Origin: Guadua angustifolia
Lineage: Eukaryota > Streptophyta > Magnoliopsida > Poales > Poaceae
Assembly: GCA_036346375.1 (NCBI GenBank)
Contig: CM070520.1
Coordinates: forward strand, 45,403,854 to 45,467,853
DNA: 64,000 nt
Direction of reading: 5' to 3'
Positions within the stretch are counted from its first letter, which is position 1. Each line of letters opens with the position of its first letter. A program made the position numbers and the translations under genes. Positions 34,011 through 45,520 of the stretch are shown here, piece after piece. The notes under the pieces are model-generated. The model saw only the letters and a list, made by a program, of their open reading frames with translations, was not told the DNA's origin and did not search any database.

Positions 34011-35675
34011 TAGGTAATTGAGAAAATTCATTATATGCCCACTGAAATGTACCCATTTGTATGTCACTCAAAAAAATTTCGTTTTCTTTTATGCCACTGA
34101 AAATAAAATTTTCTTCCCTTCGTGCCAGTCTTGTCCATCTTCTGTCAATGGGGTGTTAAGTGAACTACGAAAAGACAAAAATACCCTTCGCCTTTCTCCA
34201 CGTCGCTGAGAGAGGTTGAAGGAAGGAGTAGGAGGCGCCATGGCCATGGTGGCTCTGCCGATGAAGAGTGGCCGGAGAGGGACACCACCACCGCCCTAGA
34301 CATGTCCAACACCGATCCCCACCACCCCCAGAAACAGAATTAAGAATTCTCCAAAATAAATTAGGCCATTTTATTGCTCCCTAAATCAGATCAAGTAAGT
34401 AAATTACGCAACAGGAATCCCCTAAAAAATCTGGCGAAATTAAATGAATCAATGAGTGGAAATCTAAATCCATTGTCGTCGCCAGGGTTGGGGAAGGTCG
34501 CCCTGGTCGATGGATACACGGTCGAGTCGCCAGAGATGTGGCCGGGACGGTGGCCGTTTGTAGTGCAGATCCAGCATCCAGGTGATGACGGCTTACGGAA
34601 TGAAGTTGCACGCCTCCGCCGCCTCCACCGGATGAAGTTGCATTGACAGTGTAGTTATCCAAATAGTTGCTAGTTTCAAGGAATACCATGGTTTCAAAGA
34701 GGTTGGGGTTTAGTAAAACCATAGTATTTATAACAAAAACAATTGCAAACCATAGTATATCATCCAAACAGGGCCTTAATAGTGGATTAGTCAGTCGATG
34801 AATTAGTCAGTCAGTCAAAAACAAATCTTGCACTTCTCGTCTATTTTGTTGTTGTATAAGTGGAAATTTTAGAACGACGACTTCGAGAGTATCAAGTCGG
34901 CACACGAAACTTGCTGCGTGCTAATTTGAGTGTAATTAAAGATGATTGGTTTGTGCTGTCTCAGACTTACAGTCAGTAGATGAACGATATAGGCTAAGGA
35001 TGACAACCAAGGTATTCTTACTCTACCCAGAACTTTTCATCAAAGAATCCCTGTTTTTTTTCATAAAATTCCGCAAATGTCTGTTCATACCCCAACTTTT
35101 GAGATTTAACATCTCTGTCCGCTTGCAGAATCGTACTTGGTTATTCTTGAATTTAACATCTCTGCCCACTTGCAAATGTGCAGCGCTTGCTTGCCGCTGT
35201 GGCGAGCAGTGCCGGCCTGCACGGCCTGCCTGACAAAAAAAATCATAAATTAGAAGGTCTCATATTTCCGATTTGTTGTTGTGGTTAGTCCACTCAGCCG
35301 ATCAGGCACTAGCCGACTTACACCGTGTTGCCTTCCCTGCCTGCTCGTTGTCATCGTGGTGGGTTGTCTTTCGCTGCATGCTCTTGCCCTCACCTGCTCC
35401 CCACGACGCGCGACACGCATCAAGTGCTCTCGACTCAGTGGCATGCTATATCCTTGCAAAGGAGAGGTGTTGAGCCATGTCCTCTCTCTCTCTCTCTCTC
35501 TCAATTATCTTTATGTGTGTCTAGAGTTCGAGTCCAATTGTGTAAGCAACAAGTAAAGTCACCAATTGCCAAAATAAGTCCCCAACAAGTAGTGCACACC
35601 AAGCTACATGGTCCAGGAAGTAGTTCACCGCCCAGTGAAACTTCTTCTTTCTTTGGCTGCATCCGAGCAAGTATG
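34011..35675. other. Intergenic DNA between array units 1 and 2
   Basis: No recognised gene. The stretch ending at about 34772 (ATCATCCAAACAGGGCC) looks like the end of a Tourist-type MITE whose other end I could not find. A short CT microsatellite lies at 35479-35502. Several overlapping ORFs at 34210-34770 and 35250-35680 have no recognisable motif. Confidence 0.4.
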
Positions 35676-35749
35676 CACTACTAGGGAATGGGCTATCACA
35701 AGCGGTTTTATAACCACTTGAAGAAGCTACTTAAAGAGAAATAATATTG

Positions 35750-35822
35750 TGAGGAATGGGATTCGAACCTACGACCTCCTCACTCCTCGTGACCCACGCC
35801 TCACCCATGTAGCCAACCCACC
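35750..35822 (-). other. tRNA-like core inside the small CACTA element
   Basis: On the minus strand TGGCTACATGGG (35804-35815) resembles an A box and GGTTCGAATCCC (35758-35769) is a near-perfect B box, at tRNA-like spacing. Stem pairing is imperfect, so it is most likely a tRNA pseudogene or SINE head carried as cargo. Confidence 0.45.
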
Positions 35823-35883
35823 CACGTGTGCTCTCTAATAGAATAGGACATGCATTCCTTTTATTATTTCGAAAACTGGGCTT

Positions 35884-35958
35884 CTACAAGCGGTTGGGGA
35901 CACGAACCGTTTGTAAAAGCCATTTTTACAAGCGGTTCGTGTCCCCAACCGCTTGTAG
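35884..35958. repeat. 35-bp-arm hairpin in the small CACTA element
   Basis: Arms 35884-35918 and 35924-35958 pair over 35 bases with one mismatch around a 5-base loop. Each arm holds ACAAGCGGTT and the complementary AACCGCTTGT, so four subterminal motif copies are packed as a palindrome. Confidence 0.9.
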
Positions 35959-36199
35959 ATCTCTAGAAGGGGTTCGTGTCTAGAACCGCTTCTAGATACG
36001 CCTTCCGGCCCGTTGCTCACGAACCACTTGTGGCGCAGAGAGCACAAGCGGTGCGCAACTAACTGTTTGTAATAGACCACTTGTGAAGGCCAATTCTGTA
36101 GTAGTGATGCATTCGTCACTACTAGCCCAAAAACTGAACGCATGTACTAAAGGAGTTCTTAGGGTCGGGTGGCCGTGTTGGCAAGGCACTTGATCATGC

Positions 36200-36470
36200 G
36201 CGTGTTTCTTTCTTCCTTTCTTCATCACGTCACGGTCACCGCGAGCTAGCGTTCACCAAGCTAACAAATGACCATACGCGTGTTACTTTCTTCCTTTCTT
36301 CATCCCGTCACGGTCACCGCGAGCTAGCGTTCACCAATCACCAAGCTAACAAATGACCATACGCGTGTTACTTTCTTCCTTTCTTTATCACAAGTCCACG
36401 ACACGGTCACCGCGAGCTAGCGTCTACCAAGCTGTTTGTCATCTCCATGCTTGCCCTACTGGATCGTCTC
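36200..36470 (+). repeat. Leader minisatellite and start of RLK-array leader, copy 2
   Basis: Three units of about 78-85 bases starting GCGTGTT at 36200, 36278 and 36363, each with CACGGTCACCGCGAGCTAGC. Diverged equivalents lie at 47735-48020 (copy 3) and a single unit at 13500-13560 (copy 1). It ends ...GGATCGTCTC at the copia insertion. Confidence 0.8.
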
Positions 36471-36934
36471 TGATAGATTTCTAGTATGTCTAGGACCTTC
36501 CCCTTCCCCTTTCCACTAGATCTAGGAGTCTTTGATCCATACCTTCGGTGTTTGCGCCATTCCCGGATGATCCCGAAGCCATGGTGATGATGAGGCCTTC
36601 GGGAGGTTGGAGAAGACGATCCGGATGGTGGTAGCTCCCTTCTGCTCCCGTGCACCTCCCTTGCGTCTCGTCTGGACGGAGAGGAGGAAGAGGATGAAGA
36701 TCGGCGACGGCCTTCCCGTCACTTCACCGCGCTAGAGTTTTGGATCGGATCTAGGATGTGTGTGTAGGGCACCAGGAGTACAGCGAACGTTGGTTCGCGT
36801 GCCGGCTGGTCCCTCTTTATATATAGCGCGGGTGTGACAGGGGGCCGCAACCATGAGGTTGTTGCGCCCCCGATCAGGGCGTGTAAACGGTACGGACTCG
36901 GTCTTTGACCAAGCCGTACGAGATCAATCCAACA
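36471..36934 (-). repeat. 3' LTR of the copia element (left copy)
   Basis: 464 bp, TGATAGATTTC to CAATCCAACA on +. It is followed by a CT-rich stretch (36936-36945) that is the polypurine tract on the minus strand. It contains a TATATATAGCG stretch near 36817. ORFs inside are not element genes. Confidence 0.92.
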
Positions 36935-37172
36935 TTCTCCCCCTTGATCTCGAACTTTACTTTGAAACTTTATATCTTGATCTATTAACTATTATATACC
37001 TTTTAACTTAACTTCCCACTCCTCCATAGATTGGTGCACCAAGACCAAGGCGTCACAACAGTCAGTTACGTACTGCTGAACTCAATGACTATAGCACACC
37101 TCTCTACTTCAAAGCAGAATAACTTTGTCTTTGTGGGAGATGGTTGCTTTGAATGACCCCTATTATCCAGAA

Positions 37173-37646
37173 TCATAGTCCTTCTTTTAAACCCATGCCG
37201 GCTACGTGCTTTTCAAACACGTTGGGAGAAAGACCTTTGGTGAGCGGATCCGCTAACATGTCTTTTGTGCCTATATGCTCAAGTTCTATTGTTTGATCCT
37301 GGATTTTCTCCTTCACAACATAAAACTTGATCTCTATGTGTTTGGCAGCGCCACTTGATTTGTTGTTGTGGGAGTAAAATACTGCTGGCTCATTGTCGCA
37401 GTATAATTTGAGTGGTCTTTCTATGCTATCTACCACTCTCAACCCGGGTACAAACTTTTTAAACCACATTGCCTGCCCGGTTGCCTCATAACATGCCACA
37501 AACTCAGCGTGCATTGTCGACGTTGCAACGACTGATTGTTTTATACTTTTCCATGATATAGCTCCTCCGGCGAGGGTGAACACATATCCTGATGTGGACT
37601 TTCCAGTGTCTTTACACCGCCTAATCTGATCTCGCATAGCCCACAA
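37173..37646 (-). pseudogene. RNase H end of copia pol
   Basis: The frame reads STSGYVFTLAGGAISWKS, then LYCDNEPAVF, KHIEIKFYVVKE and KDMLADPLTKGL, the classic copia RNase H C-terminus, ending KEGL at 37173. This frame is open and is separated from the RT frame by disruptions at about 37650-37990. Confidence 0.9.
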
Positions 37647-37992
37647 TCTCTAGGGCACTTGACTTTCTATATGTTAGCATGAGGCTCTTTGTCCCTTGCA
37701 AATACCGCAAGGCTTTTTTCTCGCTTTCCGATGATCAACTCTGGATTAATCGATATCTTCCTAGCATCCGGTTGTAAATGCTAAGTCGTAGGCGAGTACA
37801 TATTTGAGCATACATTATGCTTCCATTCTGAAGCATATGGGGACTGATTTCATTCGATCGATCTCGTACTTATTCTTTGGACCGAAAATTCCCAAACTTA
37901 TCGCCCTTGACTATTGGAGCAGGCGTGGCATTACACATATGCATACTATATCTTTTCAAAACACTCTCTATGTATGCCTTCCTGTGATAGCC

Positions 37993-38712
37993 CTAGCACC
38001 CTCTTTTTCTATCTCGGTGTATCTCAATTCCTAATACATAGGATGCTTCACCAAGATCTTTCATATCAAACTTTGAGGACAAGAACTTCTTTGTCTCTAG
38101 CAGCAGATCTTTGTCGCTGCTTGCTAATAGGATATCATCCACATATAAAACTAGGAAAATATACTTTCCTCTACTAAACTTTGCATAAATGCAGTTGTCC
38201 TCCTCATTCTCTTTGAACCCAAAATTTCTTATAGTTTCATCAAACTTAATGTACCACTGTCTAGACGCTTGTTTTAATCCATAAATGGATTTCTTTAATC
38301 GACATCCCATATTTTCTTTTCCTTCCATGACAAAACCTTTGGGTTGAGCCATGTACACATTCTCATATAAATCCCCATTTAGGAATGCCGTCTTAACATC
38401 CATCTGATGTAATTCTAAATCATAATGAGCAACGAGTGCCATAATGATTCTAAAAGAATCCTTTGTCGAAACAGGCGAGAAGGTTTCGGTATAATCTATT
38501 CCTTCTCTCTGAGTGAAGCCTTTTGCGACAAGTCTAGCTTTAAATCTTTCAACATTCCCTTTGGAGTCACGTTTGGTTTTGTAGACCCATTTACAGCCTA
38601 CTGTTTTGGCTCCTTTAGGAATTTCTTCTAAGTCCCAGACTTTGTTTGTACTCATGGATCTCATTTCATCTTGCATGGCAGCAAGCCACTTCGATGAATT
38701 GGGACTTCTCAT
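37993..38712 (-). pseudogene. Reverse transcriptase of copia pol
   Basis: The 239-residue open stretch carries CKWVYKTKRDSKGNVERFKA, VAKGFTQREGIDYTETFSPV, MDVKTAFLNGDL and YVDDILLASSD, the copia catalytic box. The RT frame is intact over this length, but the flanking regions are shifted. Confidence 0.92.
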
Positions 38713-38747
38713 CGCTTCCTCATAAGAGGTGGGATCACCCTCTATCT

Positions 38748-39900
38748 CTATGTCTTCACTGACATAAACTTCATAATCAGCTGGAATAGCTGATCTCCTG
38801 TTTCTCTGTGATCTTCTAAGTGGTTCTTGAGCAGGTTCACTTTGCTCTCTCTGAGGTCGCTCGGGCTCCTCACTAGCAACATAGGCCTCGGGCTCCTAGC
38901 AGTGCCTCTGCACACCGACCGTTGAACTCGGAGAAACACCAGAGTCTTTGTAACTCGGTGATGCAGCAACAACAGGTATCGAGAAGAAAGGCTCTTGAAT
39001 CATAGGAGTTGGGGCACAAACCCGCTTCTCATCAAGGTTAATTTCTCGGGGTACCATGCTCCCCCTGATCATATCATCCTCTATAAACACAGCGTGTCTA
39101 GTTTCTACAAACTTGGTGTGTCTGTCTGGACAGTAGAACCGATAACCCTTTGATTTTTCAGGATAGCCAATGAAATGGCAACTGACTGTCTTTGGATCTA
39201 ACTTTCCTATGTTTGGGTTGAATATTTTTGCCTCAGCTGGACAGCCCCACACATGTAGATAACTTAGTGATGGCTTCCTCCCAGTCCATAACTTATATGG
39301 TGTTTTAGGCACCGACTTACTAGGTACCCGGTTAAGAATATGGGGCGGTTTTAAAGCCTCCATCCATAGACTAACCGGTAAAGTGGAGTAACTTATCATA
39401 CTTCTCACCATATCCATTAAGGTACAGTTCGCCTTTCAGCTACTCCATTTTGCTGAGGTTCGCCCGGCATAGAATACTGGGCTACTATTCCATTTTCCTG
39501 CAGGTACCTTGCAAAAGGTCCTGGAACTTGGCCATAAGGGGTGTGTTTACCGTAGTACTCCCCTCCATGGTCTGATCTTACTACTTTAATCTTTGAATCA
39601 TGTTGATTCTCTACTTCAGCTTTAAATATCTTGAACTTTTCTAATGCTTCTGATCTTTCTTTGATAGGATAAATGTAGCCATAGCGAGAATAATCATCAG
39701 TGAATGTAACGAATGAATCAAAACCATCCACTGTCTTTACAGGAAAAGGACCACAAATGTCTGTGTGGACTATTTCTAAGATTCCTGTACTACGCTTGGC
39801 GCCTTTCTTTATTTGTTTAACATACTTGCCTTTAATACAATCTATGCAATGATACGTATCGAAAAGTCTAGGGAGGAAGAATTTCTTCTTTGATTAATCG
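38748..39900 (-). pseudogene. Integrase and linker of copia pol
   Basis: 39731-39417 contains FVTFTDDYSRYGYIY, VVRSDHGGEYYG and PQQNGVAERR, holding the DDE catalytic residues. 39417-38896 continues with YKLWTGRKPSLSYLHVWGCP and FIGYPEKSKGYRFY. A shift separates these at about 39417, and 38896-38748 is a variable linker. Confidence 0.9.
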
Positions 39901-40560
39901 TTCAATTCTCCCCTCGAAATATGGCCTAAACGACAATGCCATAATTTCGATGACGATTCACTTTCTATTCTCTTTCGCTTTGTAGTAACATTGCATACTT
40001 TTGCACTTGAGGAGGTACTGATGTCATTCACAATATCATAATGGGATAGCAAATAAAGCTTGTCTTATCGGATGGCAAGACCAACATCAATACTATTATT
40101 ATACTTTATTACACACTTTCCATTCCCAAAATGACACTGAATGTTCTCATCATCTAAGCAAGACACTGAAATCAAATTCCTTCTCAAAGAAGGCACTAAT
40201 AGAACATCGCGTAAATGGAGTATGAAGCCGCCATCCAACTCTAAGGGAAGATCTCCAATGGCTTCCACATCAGCTTCAACTCCATTCGCCACTCTAATTC
40301 CTTTTTCTCCTCTTTGTAGGATCCTCCTCGCATTGGAATCCTGCATAGAATTAGCAACATGAGCAGTTGCACTGAATCTATCCACCAAGTATTAGTTGGT
40401 GAATCTATATACAAGGATTCATCTATGAATGTAACTTGATCTTTACCTCTTTTGTTCAGCCACTTGAGGAACAGAACACAATCCTTCATGCGGTGCCCTT
40501 TCTGGTGGCAACGCCTGCAGGTATCTGGGTCTATGTGCTCTGGTGGAGGCCTAGAAAACA
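39900..40560 (-). pseudogene. Protease, zinc knuckle and pre-integrase segment of copia
   Basis: CRRCHQKGHRMKDC (about 40478-40525) is a CCHC zinc knuckle. WWIDS (about 40380) begins the protease active site, where a frameshift falls; HVANSMQDSN continues it in the next frame. LPELRR-like segments (LLVPSLRRNLISVSCLD) follow. Confidence 0.85.
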
Positions 40561-41372
40561 GTCAATTTGAACCATGTCCTCCATTGGAGTTTTGCCCTCC
40601 ATTGGAGTTTTGCCCTCTATTTGAGTGTTCACCCTTCTCAAAATTGGTGAACCTTTTCTGCTGATAATTGCCCTTTTGATAATTACCTTTCTTGAAATTT
40701 GGCTTATTACGAATCTGAAATAATTCTTTTCTTCCGAGAATCTTGAACCGATTCACTCTTGACCTTTTGTGCCTTTAATCTTTCTTTTTCTTGGACACAC
40801 ATAGCAATGCACTTTTCAATAGACCACTTTTCTTCACTAATGTTGTAATTTACAACAAAAGTCTCAAATTCTTTTGGTAATGAAACCAGTATAAGGTGGA
40901 CTATGAAATCATTCTTTAAAGGCATATCAAAAGACGTGAGAGAATGAGCCATGTTAGACATCTTGAGAATATGCTCTCTAATGCCTGGTCCATTTCGCAG
41001 CCCAGATCCATCATACTTGTCATTGACAAGTTTCTTGATTAACGTGCCTGCATAGGCCTTTGTGGATCCAGTAAACTGCTCTTCTATTTTCTTCAGATAC
41101 TGTGTAGCATCTGTACAGTCTGGGATTGCTCCCCTTATGGACTCAATAATGGTGCCCTTGATCACCATAAGGCATTTTCTATTTGAGTTGTCCCACTTTG
41201 CCTTCTCAATACTATACAACAACTCTGCATGAAAGATTATTTGCGACTTAGGAAGACACTTACGCGAGAACGGTGCCACAGGCTTTGGATGTAACAAGGC
41301 ATAATCTATCTCAGCCATAGCCATGGCCAAGTTCAAGTTCTCTCTCCATGAGGAGTAATTGTTGCCGTTCAA
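40560..41372 (-). pseudogene. gag: gag of the copia element
   Basis: It starts at MNGNNYSSWRENLNLAMAMA (41372), the UBN2-type gag of copia, and runs open to 40707. A G/N/Q-rich tail (GGQNSNGGQNSNGG) in another frame leads to the zinc knuckle. The FDMPLKNDFIVHLILVSLP segment is conserved in this family. Confidence 0.85.
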
Positions 41373-42518
41373 CTTTTCAAGCCCTTGAAAAACGCTTACG
41401 GAATTGGCAATCTTAATGGAAAAGCTTGTAAATGAAATAAGAATTTAATCAGTAAACTAAAATATAAACTTTGGCATGAATAAATCAACGTTGGTCAATT
41501 AAACATGCTCTCAACTTTAATAAAGCCTGATCTATTTCTAAAACACAGTTGGGCAGTATTAGAATAGAGCAAACTTTATTCAAAACTTTCTATCATTCTT
41601 GACATGTTCATGGCAAATTTATTTTCAACGTTTGTCAGAAAATAAAATTACCATATGTGAAAAAATTCTATGAAACATCTCATTTACTATTTTCTCTAAT
41701 TAAATATCCACGTTGGTTTCAATTTAATCAGAAAAAAAAATTAAACTTGCAGCGGAAACTTGATTTAATTTAGCACTTAAACTATTCTTCACAGCAAAAA
41801 AATTAAATCAAAAAATTTTACTGTGCATAGTCACTGTTCATGGCCGAAATTCGGCCCAAAATGGCCCGAAGGCCTACTCTTACGCTGCCGGTCACCGAGC
41901 CAAGCAAACTTGGGCTGGGGTAGCGACTCCTTCCCACTGGGCCAAAGCTCCCAATGCCTTCATTCGCGCCGTCCGATTACATCGAACGGCCGAGATGGCT
42001 TCGCGACGCAATAAAACGCCGAAAAATTCGCTCCCCCCAAAACCCTAATTTCATTTGCTCGCCCGCCAGCCGCTTCGTCTCCAATCCATGCGCAAGACAG
42101 AGAGAGAGAGACGGCGATGGAGGAGCGGCGGCGCCGCCCACAGCCCCCTTGCAGGGGCGCGCCGTCACCCTAGGGTTGACGCGCCGTCGTCAAGCGGCCT
42201 GGAGGCGGTGCCCTAAGCCGCGTGTTCGCTGATCCGAGGAGGAAACATCGCGGAAGGAACACGGCGGCGCGGATGATCTTCTTCCCGAGGTCTCCGTCCA
42301 CTACAACGAGAGCGGCGAAACCAGGTAGGGATTCTTCATGTTTTCCCCCTTCGAATTTGATTCGGTTCTATGGGTTTTGGGGAAAAAACGATCTAGGGTT
42401 TCTCTGATTTGGGGAAAGAACTTAAACTGGGGTTCTCATCTCCTTCTAATTGCTTCGTACGAGACCAAAACCGAAGGTTTTAACACTTCTAGGGTTAGGG
42501 TTAGGGTAAAAACCGATG
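41373..42518. other. Long copia leader with a possible captured gene fragment
   Basis: 1.15 kb between PBS and gag. 41850-42490 is GC-rich with gene-like features on +: AAAACCCTAATTTC, then ATGGAGGAGCGG (42117), and an open stretch ending GAAACCAG before GTAGGG (a splice-donor-like site, about 42325), then T-rich intron-like sequence. Composition differs from the AT-rich rest (41373-41830). The protein family is not recognised. Three telomere-like TTAGGG words sit at 42490-42506. Confidence 0.4.
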
Positions 42519-42530
42519 TTCTGATACCAT
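42519..42530 (-). other. Primer-binding site of the copia element
   Basis: GTTCTGATACCA on + is TGGTATCAGAAC on the minus strand, matching initiator tRNA-Met, a few bases inside the right LTR. Confidence 0.85.
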
Positions 42531-42991
42531 TGATAGATTTCTAGTATGTCTAGGACCTTCCCCTTCCCCTTTCCAATAGATCTAGGAGTCTTTGATCCAT
42601 ACCTTCGGTGTTTGCGCCATTCCCGGATGATCCTGAAGCCATGGTGATGATGAGGCCTTCGGGAGGTTGGAGAAGACGATCCGGATGGCGGTAGCTCCCT
42701 TCTGCTCCCGTGCACCTCCCTTGCGTCTCGTCTGGACGAAGAGGAGGAAGAGGAGGAAGATCGGCGACGGCCTTCCCGTCACTTCACCGCGCTAGAGTTT
42801 TGGATTGGATCTAGGATGTGTGTGTAGGGCACCAGGAGTACAGCGAACGTTGGTTCGCATGCCGGCTGGTCCATCTTTATATATAGCGCGGGTGTGACAG
42901 GGGGCCGCAACCATGAGGTTGTTCGCCCGATCGTATGCCAGAATCAGCAATCGGACTCGGTCTTTGACCAAGCCGTCGAGATCAATCCAAC
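42531..42991 (-). repeat. 5' LTR of the copia element (right copy)
   Basis: 461 bp and nearly identical to the left LTR over the first 370 bases. A patch at 42922-42955 is unrelated to the left LTR equivalent. The last base is G where the left copy has A. Confidence 0.9.
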
Positions 42992-42996
42992 GATCT

Positions 42997-43166
42997 CGGC
43001 CGCCGCGCGATATGTAGTTTGACGTGGATGCGATCCTCAATCTAACGAGCTCGATCAATCCATCTTTCTTCCCTCCGTCAAGGATCGAGCCATATCCAAT
43101 CGAGCACGAAGTGGCGGGCCTTCGCTCTCCGTGTTTGTAGTATACGTGCTTCCGCAATTAACATTG
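42997..43166 (+). other. RLK-array leader, copy 2, middle part
   Basis: ATATGTAGTTTGACGTGG through AATCTAACGAGCTCGATC to GCAATTAACATTG, colinear with copy 3 at 48078-48240. It is interrupted by the solo LTR and resumes at 44550. Confidence 0.85.
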
Positions 43167-44549
43167 TGTGAAATCATGTGCTGAAAAATTGACTTAGTAA
43201 TGAAATTGGTATTGCAAAGTGGTTACAATCATGGCATGTGTTGTGCATGTGCATATGCTGTTTGAGATGATTATTTGATATGCTTGTGATAGCATACTAA
43301 TGGTTTTGTTTGATGCAACGCGCTCGTGTGAGTGGTTGCATGGATTGACCTTGAGTCAAGTCGTGAACTTGTGCTCGGAAATTGTTTCTTGTTTATTCAT
43401 GTGCAGGTGTTCCTCGAGGGCGAACGTGGTCGATGACGAGACCGGAACTAGGTTCATGGAGGAATTGAGGTTCAGAACTAGATTCAGGGAGGAATCGAGA
43501 TCTTGGTAGTCAAGGATGTCATGCGGGACGTTCGGGCTAGAGAACATACGCATGGAGGCTGGTTAGTCACGTAATTACACCATGTGGGCTATACATGCAT
43601 GCAAGAGTTGTATTTGGCCATGTTTGGGCCAGGTTGAGATGTATACGAACTCTTTCCATGTTAGAAGTGGAGTTGTATTCAATCTCTTTATGTTTGCTCA
43701 TTATAAATAGGGGGAGATGTCTCTTGTTTATGTGAGAGCTCAGGTTTTAGAGTTGTACTCTTTTGTTTGGAGTACTGTAACCAGATCAAAGAGAAACAAC
43801 AAATCCTTCTTGCAGCCAAGTTTCTTGCGTTTGTTCCGGCGGCCATTGTGTTTTTCCTTGACGACTAGAAAACCAAGTTGCGGCCGGAGTGCTCCTGTGT
43901 ATTGCAAGGAACGGCATAAGTAATTTTCGTTCGGTCCTGCGTAGTTGATCTATCATTCGGAGTTTTGGTCCGTCGCTGCTTTGAAGATTAATTCTCGTCA
44001 TTTGTTGCTTCAATCAAATTACAAAGATAATATCTTGAGATCCATAGATTCGATCGAGTTGATTCTTCTTGTGTTAGCTTCGGAATTGAATCTAGTTTCT
44101 ACAGTTAAAATTTCACATCGATCTAACGGTTGGATCTTAATAAATTGCTGTTTTAGTGAATATGTGTCAGTCTGTTTTTTGAACTGGTCGCCAGACTGCT
44201 CGCCCATTGCAGAAACCAGTCGCCCGACTGCTCTCCAACTACGAAAGTGGTCGCCTGACTGTTCTCCAACTGCAAAAGTGGTCGCCCGACTGCTCTTCAA
44301 CTACGTGAACTAGTCTCCCGACTGCATGAACTGGTCTCCCGGCTGCATGAACTGGTCTTCCGCTTATGTGAATCGGTCTCCATTGCGTGAATCGGTCTCC
44401 CGATCGCTCACCATCGCATAAACTTGTCTCCAATCAATTTGAGTTTATTTTGGGATGTGTTAGAAAAAATCATCAAAAATTTTGATTTTAGCTTCCGCGC
44501 AATCATTCACCCCCCTTTGAGTGCTATGTTAGTATATTTTGATCCTACA
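43167..44549 (+). mobile_element. Copia-type (SIRE-like) solo LTR, 1.38 kb, TSD CATTG
   Basis: CATTG at 43162-43166 and 44550-44554 flanks TGTGAAATCATG...TTTTGATCCTACA. The CATTCACCCCCC phrase near its 3' end is typical of long SIRE-like copia LTRs in grasses. TTATAAATAG at 43701-43710 is a good TATA box. There is no gag-pol, so it is a solo LTR. The paralogous leader gives the empty site (AGCATTGCTTCC at 48230). Confidence 0.88.
44175..44435. repeat. GACTGCTC minisatellite inside the solo LTR
   Basis: About nine diverged units of 25-30 bases with GTCGCCCGACTGCTC or GTCTCCCGACTGC. The array drifts from the first form to the second along its length. Confidence 0.8.
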
Positions 44550-44656
44550 CATTGCTTCCTTAGCTTTCAGGCCGGTGATCCTGCCGCTTAGTTAGTACAT
44601 CGATCTGGTTCGAGGCCTAGCGTTTCATCGTTCCATTGCACTGTGCTGCAAACATA

Positions 44657-45520
44657 TACTCTATATAACAAGCACTGAGAATGCCGAGCAACCGCCGTAG
44701 CCACCTGTCATTGGTAGTTTTTGCAAAAAAGCCCCTCCGCTTCTTCGAAATTGCGGATAGGTCCCTGTGTAATTTTCTAAGAGACAAAGAAATTTTTCTC
44801 CCTTCGCGTTTAGGTCCCTGACCCACGGCATTTTACGTAGAAGTCTCCCGTTAGTTTCAAATCGCGAACAAGCCCTTTTCTAATTTTTCGGGATAGCGAA
44901 CAGGTCCAAAAATAAATAACAGTCCCCGCTTCTACGTTCGAGTCCTTTCTTCGTTTTCCCGAAAAATTTTTTCGCCACCGAAAAACCCGGAAAAATGTTT
45001 TCGCCGCCCAAAAAAACCGGAAAAAATGTTTTCGCCACCCAAAAGACCCGGAAAAAATGTTTTAGCCACCCAAAAAACCCGGAAAAAATATTTTCGCCGC
45101 AAAAAAAACGTTTTTCCCGGAAATTTTTTTCAGCACCAGAGAAATGTGTGCAGCTCTATGTCTAGACTTTTTCCCCAACTTGATTTTCTATCTCGATCTC
45201 TGATATTTTTTTAAACGTGTATTATTACTCGGTGAACGTGTATAGTGTTAGGCTCGATAAAAGAAGATTGTCATCTCTAATAATTTTTCGCCCTTTTCCC
45301 TCTAGACTATTTTTGCCCACTGGGTGGTTTGGCGAACATAAAAAAATGCATCCGGTCCCTTCTTCGCCGGTTATTTTGAAAAAAAAGCCCTGCAGTTTTG
45401 CAAGTTCGATTTGCAAAAAACTCATACCGGACCTGCAGTTTCGCAAATTCGATTTGCAAAAAAACTCATACCGGATTTTCCCCTCACGGCGCGGCATTCG
45501 CGCGCGATTCTACCTAGTAA
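44657..45520. mobile_element. Unidentified 0.86-kb insertion in RLK leader copy 2
   Basis: Copies 1 and 3 read GCTGCAAACACAAAT..GAACC without this block. Clear terminal repeats are not seen; a TA duplication is possible. It contains two minisatellites: about five 30-bp units with AAAAATGTTTTCGCC (44959-45110) and two 43-bp units with CAGTTTTGCAAGTTCGATTTG (45392-45477). Class unknown. Confidence 0.6.

Larger units (their letters stand above)
35676..36106. mobile_element. Small non-autonomous CACTA element (431 bp), TSD ATG
   Basis: Ends CACTACTAGGGAATGGGC and TTCTGTAGTAGTG are flanked by ATG on both sides (35673-35675, 36107-36109). Subterminal repeats are a different family from CACTA-1: ACAAGCGGTT and its complement. 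No ORF. Confidence 0.85.
36471..42991 (-). mobile_element. Full-length Ty1/copia retrotransposon (6.5 kb)
   Basis: Left LTR 36471-36934 and right LTR 42531-42991 flank a leftward gag-pol. On the minus strand each LTR starts TGTTGG and ends CTATCA. The primer site TGGTATCAGAAC lies at 42519-42530. The target duplication is GTCTC (36466-36470) against ATCTC (42992-42996), one base changed. The paralogous leader at 48050-48060 shows the uninterrupted site. Coding order is gag, zinc knuckle, protease, integrase, RT, RNase H, as in copia. Stops and frameshifts are present. Confidence 0.93.

Noticed and set aside
34381..34767. 128-residue minus-strand ORF with a glycine run
   Set aside because: It spans a probable MITE end and has no conserved motif.
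42490..42506. Interstitial telomere-like TTAGGG run
   Set aside because: Only about three units, part of the copia leader; too short to mean a former telomere.
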